DNA of 7,756 bases. Source: DATKGP01 sp035510775. Lineage in GTDB: Bacteria > Patescibacteriota > UBA1384 > 2-12-FULL-50-11. Below are positions 4,801 through 7,756 of this stretch, in pieces. The notes below the pieces were generated by a model. The model saw only the letters and a program-made list of their open reading frames with translations. It had not been told where the DNA came from and did no database searches. Numbering within the stretch: the first letter of the stretch is position 1; each line of letters opens with the position of its first letter. The stretch is taken from NCBI GenBank assembly GCA_035510775.1, contig DATKGP010000013.1, positions 1 through 7,756 of the forward strand, given 5' to 3'. Position numbers and translations under genes: made by a program.

Positions 4801-5265
4801 ATGGAAGCAAAAACAAAGGGCTTGGACGCGTTCTTCGAGCGGATCTTTGTAACAAAAGCGCCGTACCAATTGCCCGAAAATGTTCGAGAATGGATCGTCA
4901 AGTACAGTCCGTGGATTTCTTTGGTGCTGGTGATTATTTTGTTGCCGGCAATTGTAGCCGGGCTTGGCCTGGGGGCTGTTTTAGGAGGTCTGTCGTTCAT
5001 CGGTGGCGTCAGTACCGGAATGTTCTTTTGGTTTGGCTTTATCTTAGGGGTAGTTCAGTTAGTCCTCTTGCTAATGGCTCTGCCAGGCTTGTTCAAGCGA
5101 AAGCTCTCGGCCTGGCGCCTAATTTACTACTCGGCCTTGATCGCTATCGCATCCTCGATTGTCACCAACCTAGGCTATATGACGATTGGTTCACTAATTT
5201 GGGCGCTGGTTTGGGACGCCGTCGAGCTGTACTTCTTGTTCCAAATCAAATCTAAATACGCCTAA
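4801..5265 (+). CDS. Conserved four-helix membrane protein of Patescibacteria type
   Basis: No named function. The start at 4801 has a strong GGAGG five bases upstream, preferred over the in-frame TTG at 4756 that would translate the repeat. The 154-residue product starts with a charged amphipathic segment (LDAFFERIFVTKAPYQLPEN, about 8-27). Four probable membrane segments follow, at about 36-60, 72-94, 107-124 and 126-147, with a KRKLSAWRLIYYS loop between the second and third and a YFLFQIKSKYA tail. From memory, proteins with this LDAFFE...LPGLFKRK...FLFQIRS pattern recur in Candidate Phyla Radiation genomes as unnamed membrane proteins; a homology search would settle it. It appears to be an integral membrane protein with no catalytic motif visible. 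It follows the accessory block and ends at a two-way hairpin. Confidence 0.85.
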   Translation: MEAKTKGLDAFFERIFVTKAPYQLPENVREWIVKYSPWISLVLVIILLPAIVAGLGLGAVLGGLSFIGGVSTGMFFWFGFILGVVQLVLLLMALPGLFKRKLSAWRLIYYSALIAIASSIVTNLGYMTIGSLIWALVWDAVELYFLFQIKSKYA

Positions 5266-5274
5266 ACAAAACAA

Positions 5275-5316
5275 AAAACGACTTTTGAAGAAAGCGGCTC
5301 GATTGGGAGTCGTTTT
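5275..5316 (+). terminator. Hairpin terminator after the membrane-protein gene
   Basis: AAAACGACT (5275-5283) pairs perfectly with AGTCGTTTT (5308-5316), giving a 9-bp stem ending in a T-run. The 24-base loop is longer than usual, which weakens the call. The symmetric A/T ends would let it act in both directions. Confidence 0.5.
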
Positions 5317-5327
5317 CTTGGTAGAAT
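5299..5327 (+). promoter_or_regulatory. Candidate promoter of the histidine phosphatase gene, possibly leaderless
   Basis: TAGAAT (5322-5327) matches the -10 consensus at 5 of 6 positions, while the -35 candidate TCGATT (5299-5304), 17 bases upstream, is poor. Transcription would start about 5334-5336, on or next to the ATG. An in-frame TGA lies directly before that ATG and no ribosome binding site is seen, so a leaderless message is plausible. Confidence 0.4.
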
Positions 5328-5335
5328 TGGATTGA

Positions 5336-5839
5336 ATGAAATCGCAAACGATAGTATTCCTAGTTCGCCATGCTCAAACCTCACCGGCGCCGAACAACGA
5401 TCCATCGCTCTATGATCGCCGAATATTAAATGAAGAGGGGAGAGCGCAAGCAAAAAAAATAGGGGAGTACCTGGCCGATTTTGGCATTGCTAAAATCTAT
5501 ACCTCGCCTACCAAACGAACCCAAGAAACCGCTGATATGATATATCATATCAGCGGTTGTTCGAGTGAGCCCGTCGTGGAGAAAAAACTGAATGAGATAT
5601 ACAACAATGCCGAGTTCGAGAATATTGATAAAACTGGCGTCAGTTTCATTGAAAACATTGTGCGACATAACAATGGGAAACAAATCGTTCTGGTTTCGCA
5701 TATGTTGGTCATCGCGGAACTCTTGAAAAAGTTGGGAGCGGACGAGAGCGAGATGCAGCTGCCCTGCCAGCAAGGCGAGATGTATCGGCTGGTTTTTGCC
5801 GAAGACAAGTTCGTCGAGTGCCAGAAAATATCACTCTAA
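5336..5839 (+). CDS. Histidine phosphatase superfamily protein (phosphoglycerate-mutase-like)
   Basis: A 167-residue cytoplasmic enzyme of the branch-1 histidine phosphatase fold, which removes phosphate through a phosphohistidine intermediate. The catalytic motif is FLVRHAQT (Arg11, His12, with His12 the nucleophile). The second arginine is in SPTKRTQETA (Arg61), the general acid/base region is LNEI (Glu87), and the second histidine is in VLVSHM (His122). All core catalytic residues are present. The length is short, like SixA or small cofactor-independent phosphatases, and the substrate cannot be told. The motif has Ala-Gln where many members have Gly-Glu. A TGA directly before the ATG fixes the start at 5336 or later. 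Residues 64-74 are encoded by a perfect 32-bp palindrome. It is followed after one base by tgt, so the two are probably co-transcribed. Confidence 0.9.
   Translation: MKSQTIVFLVRHAQTSPAPNNDPSLYDRRILNEEGRAQAKKIGEYLADFGIAKIYTSPTKRTQETADMIYHISGCSSEPVVEKKLNEIYNNAEFENIDKTGVSFIENIVRHNNGKQIVLVSHMLVIAELLKKLGADESEMQLPCQQGEMYRLVFAEDKFVECQKISL
5527..5558. repeat. Perfect 32-bp palindrome inside the phosphatase gene
   Basis: Two 16-base arms, AACCGCTGATATGATA and its exact reverse complement, meet with no spacer at 5542/5543. It encodes ETADMIYHISG in the phosphatase; the opposite strand encodes nearly the same peptide in the mirrored frame. The match stops at once outside the arms (A5526 against G5559). 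Confidence 0.95.
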
Positions 5840-5840
5840 A

Positions 5841-6980
5841 ATGCAGTTTCAAGTTAAAAAAACCCTGCCAGATTCTTTAGCGCGCACCGGCCGTTTAGTA
5901 CTGCCGCACGGCGAGGTACAAACCCCAGTTTTTATGCCGGTCGGCACCCGAGGCATCGTTAAAACGCTGGCGCCGTGGGAGATGGAGGAGCTTGGCGCCG
6001 AGATTATTTTAGGCAACACTTATCATCTGCATATTCGTCCGGGCGAAAAATTGATTAAAAAAATGGGCGGCCTTAATAAATGGAGCAACTGGAACAAACC
6101 GATTCTGACCGACTCCGGCGGCTACCAGGCATACTCGTTGGGTGAAACCCGTGGCCAGACCGCCAAGACCACCGACGAGGGCGTGAAGTTTTCTTCACAC
6201 CTAGACGGCGAAAAACTATTTTTTACACCAGAAAACGTTCTGGATATTCAAGCTGATTTAGGCAGTGACATATCGATGGTGCTCGACGATTGTCCACCAA
6301 TCGAAGCCACCAAAGAACGAGTGGCCGCGGCGGTGGAAAGAACAGGGGAGTGGGCGAAAAAATCGACTGAGCATTGGAGCGAAATCCAACTGGTTCCTGA
6401 AAGACCCGCGCCAAGACCACTCATTTTCGGAATAATTCAGGGTGGCTTGCACGAAGACCTGCGCGCTAAATCTCTCGAGCAAATTCAGTCGTTACCCTTT
6501 GACGGTATCGCCGTAGGTGGTGTGGCGATAGAGTCGGAAGGCAAAGACTTAATTAACAAAGCCGTCGATACCGTCGCCTCAAAATTGGACAAAACCCGCC
6601 CGCATTACTTGATGGGCGTCGGCGAACCAGTCGATTTGATTCGAATGATTCACCGCGGCATAGATATGTTCGACTGCGTCATTCCAACCCGTTACGCTCG
6701 CCACGGCTCGTTTTGGGTGACTAAAGACTTCAAGCGATTGAGCATCGATTTGAGCGAGTTTACCGACGATTCCAGGCCGCTCGATCCAGACTGCCAGTGT
6801 AAAATCTGCCAGAACTTCAGCCGATCGTATTTGCGTCATTTGTTTTCCAGCGGCGAAATGTTCGCTTTGCGTGCCTTGAGCTACCACAACTTATATTTGC
6901 TTCTTAATTTGGTTAAAGAAATCCGCGCCTCAATCGAGGACGACAGCTTCACGAACAAATATGCTAGTTTTCTCGTTTGA
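5841..6980 (+). CDS. tgt: tRNA-guanine(34) transglycosylase (queuine/preQ1 tRNA-ribosyltransferase)
   Basis: Tgt swaps guanine 34 in the GUN anticodon of Tyr, His, Asn and Asp tRNAs for preQ1 in bacteria, the first tRNA-bound step of queuosine formation. The start at 5841 gives MQFQVKK, which aligns with family N-termini, and a 379-residue product of usual length. An ATG at 5796 would overlap the phosphatase by 44 bases and add 15 unlike residues. Visible features are: LTDSGGYQ with the general-base Asp91; LDDCPP (Asp149-Asp150) and GIIQGG in the substrate pocket; DMFDCVIPTR with the nucleophile Asp278; and the zinc site Cys318, Cys320 and Cys323 (CQCKIC) with His349. All catalytic and metal residues are intact. 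No clear ribosome binding site is seen, and the one-base gap from the phosphatase stop suggests translational coupling. No preQ1 synthesis gene is in view, so the precursor may be salvaged. Confidence 0.97.
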   Translation: MQFQVKKTLPDSLARTGRLVLPHGEVQTPVFMPVGTRGIVKTLAPWEMEELGAEIILGNTYHLHIRPGEKLIKKMGGLNKWSNWNKPILTDSGGYQAYSLGETRGQTAKTTDEGVKFSSHLDGEKLFFTPENVLDIQADLGSDISMVLDDCPPIEATKERVAAAVERTGEWAKKSTEHWSEIQLVPERPAPRPLIFGIIQGGLHEDLRAKSLEQIQSLPFDGIAVGGVAIESEGKDLINKAVDTVASKLDKTRPHYLMGVGEPVDLIRMIHRGIDMFDCVIPTRYARHGSFWVTKDFKRLSIDLSEFTDDSRPLDPDCQCKICQNFSRSYLRHLFSSGEMFALRALSYHNLYLLLNLVKEIRASIEDDSFTNKYASFLV

Positions 6981-6982
6981 GG

Positions 6983-6988
6983 TATATT
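6983..6988 (+). promoter_or_regulatory. Candidate -10 element before the 6995 gene
   Basis: TATATT lies six bases before the ATG at 6995 and matches 5 of 6 consensus bases, but no good -35 is visible. GAGG at 6979-6982 is 12 bases from the ATG, rather far for ribosome binding. Either reading is weak. Confidence 0.3.
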
Positions 6989-6994
6989 AAATAT

Positions 6995-7321
6995 ATGGAT
7001 AACCCAGGAGGGGGAGGATTAGGTGTAGAAAGACCGGGCGAAATCAGTCCGGAGGTTTCGCAAATACTGCCCGAGTCTCTGCCGCCGCTCGAACAGCCGG
7101 GGCACCAGGAACCGGCCAAATCCGAGAAAAGTTTAATATCTCAAGACGTCGATTCGCCCGGGCCGTTGCCGGCGGACAGTGAAACGACGCCCTTAACCGG
7201 TACGCCGCCAGTGGAAGAATCGTCGCCATCGGCTGTTATTGATTTAACTGGCGAAGATCCCGCTTCACTCGAACGAGCGGTGGACGATCAAATCTCCAGA
7301 AATATTGAAGGGATCCAATGA
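6995..7321 (+). CDS. Low-complexity acidic/proline-rich hypothetical protein
   Basis: I do not recognise a family. The ATG at 6995 is chosen over the in-frame TTG at 6977, which overlaps the tgt stop codon. The 108-residue product has no hydrophobic segment. It opens with a Gly-rich stretch (NPGGGGLG), is rich in Pro, Glu and Ser through about residue 75 (ESLPPLEQPGHQEP, PGPLPADSETTP), and ends in a more ordered, helix-prone acidic part (LTGEDPASLERAVDDQISRNIEGIQ). This reads as an intrinsically disordered linker or adaptor with a short C-terminal helix. The stop overlaps the next start by four bases (ATGA), so the two are almost certainly translated together and may act in one membrane complex. 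Confidence that it is expressed is moderate to good, mainly because of this overlap. Confidence 0.65.
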   Translation: MDNPGGGGLGVERPGEISPEVSQILPESLPPLEQPGHQEPAKSEKSLISQDVDSPGPLPADSETTPLTGTPPVEESSPSAVIDLTGEDPASLERAVDDQISRNIEGIQ

Positions 7322-7756
7322 TTACCGGTTTTCCGCTTTATTTGGGGATAATTATCATCATCGCCGTCCTGGCAATTCCCATCGGCCTGACAATTTTTAT
7401 CCGCTTCTTTCAGCATCAAGACGTTGAGGAGGACGTCAAGACCTTGGTCTGTATGCTAGTCAGCGTCCCGCGCGATTCCCAGGCCAAGCCGTCGGAAGCT
7501 AAAGAGCCGGCCAAGGATTTCAAAGCCCTGATAGCCCCGATGGAACAGTTTTACTCCTCGCTAACAACAATTATTCACCAACGGACATTTTTCGACTGGC
7601 TGTTCAGCACCCCGGCCAAAGTCAGCCTGGAAATTACTTCGGTCGGCGGGGCGATTCAGTTCGCCATCGTCTGCCCGAAACGAATCTCGACCATCGTCGA
7701 GCGGCAAATTCATAGCTTTTTTGCTTCGGCCGAGATTCCCCCTCCCTACTCCCCCC
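7318..7756 (+). CDS. Membrane protein, probably N-terminal part of a secretion/conjugation-type ATPase-linked protein; 3' end outside window
   Basis: The ATG at 7318 overlaps the previous stop in an ATGA junction, and the frame stays open to the edge for 146 residues. An N-terminal membrane segment (about residues 6-29, with IIIIIAVLAIPIGLTIFI) is followed by a short charged linker. A soluble domain follows with VCMLVSVPRDSQ, KDFKALIAPMEQFYSSL (about 67-83) and VSLEITSVGGAIQFAIVCP, then IVERQIHSFFASAEIP. From memory, the order IAPMEQFxxSL, SxEI...IxFxxxxP, VExQIxxxxxxAEI is the front part of large Patescibacteria proteins that continue into a VirB4/TraC or HerA-like ATPase of type IV secretion type. 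The ATPase part would lie beyond the window, so this function is inference. The final bases are very C-rich, so the last few residues are less certain. Confidence 0.75.
   Translation, partial: MITGFPLYLGIIIIIAVLAIPIGLTIFIRFFQHQDVEEDVKTLVCMLVSVPRDSQAKPSEAKEPAKDFKALIAPMEQFYSSLTTIIHQRTFFDWLFSTPAKVSLEITSVGGAIQFAIVCPKRISTIVERQIHSFFASAEIPPPYSP

Noticed and set aside
5426..5773. Minus-strand open frame of 115 codons across the phosphatase gene
   Set aside because: It is antisense to a gene with all catalytic motifs, has no ribosome binding site, and repeats the phosphatase peptide only because of the palindrome.
7734..7756. Special C-rich element at the right edge
   Set aside because: The run of C-rich bases lies at the very end of the sequence and could be poor-quality or edge sequence; it remains in frame but gives no support for a feature.

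Overview
The window looks like a piece of a Candidate Phyla Radiation (Patescibacteria) chromosome. This is inferred from four things: short, tightly packed genes; AT-rich heptamer-repeat spacers; a four-helix membrane protein of a type I recall from these genomes; and a secretion/conjugation-type ATPase-associated membrane protein at the right edge. The standard genetic code fits, because TGA ends several genes at the expected family length and is never needed as a sense codon. No tRNA, rRNA, CRISPR array or transposase gene was seen.

Layout. (1) 1-1388: the end of an rplA gene whose long acidic/lysine-rich N-terminal extension runs off the left edge, overlapping by one base with a membrane-anchored TlpA-like thioredoxin. 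(2) 1387-1870: a minus-strand orphan gene with its own terminator, inserted between rplA and rplJ. (3) 1901-3327: the rplJ-rplL operon, with a recognisable L10 leader, AT-rich heptamer spacers in front of both genes, and a structured 3' end (a hairpin across the rplL stop codon, two REP-like stem-loops and an intrinsic terminator). (4) 3365-4800: an accessory block holding an AT-rich gene for a membrane/coiled-coil protein and a self-contained minus-strand gene cassette (promoter, gene, terminator) lying between two imperfect direct repeats of about 46 bp. (5) 4801-6980: a conserved four-helix membrane protein, a histidine phosphatase whose gene carries a perfect 32-bp palindrome, and tgt (queuine/preQ1 tRNA-ribosyltransferase). 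(6) 6995-7756: a low-complexity acidic/proline-rich protein overlapping the start of a larger membrane protein that is cut by the right edge.

How the parts work together. The ribosomal genes make the L1 stalk (rplA) and the L10-L12 stalk (rplJ, rplL). Binding of L10, probably with L12, to the leader is the expected feedback control. The orphan genes sit only at the seams of this conserved operon and are opposite in direction or different in base composition, which suggests insertion at operon boundaries. The most noteworthy items are the repeat-bounded cassette at 3985-4800, the 32-bp palindrome inside a coding gene, the apparently shortened domain II and long extension of L1, and the paired stem-loops after rplL.
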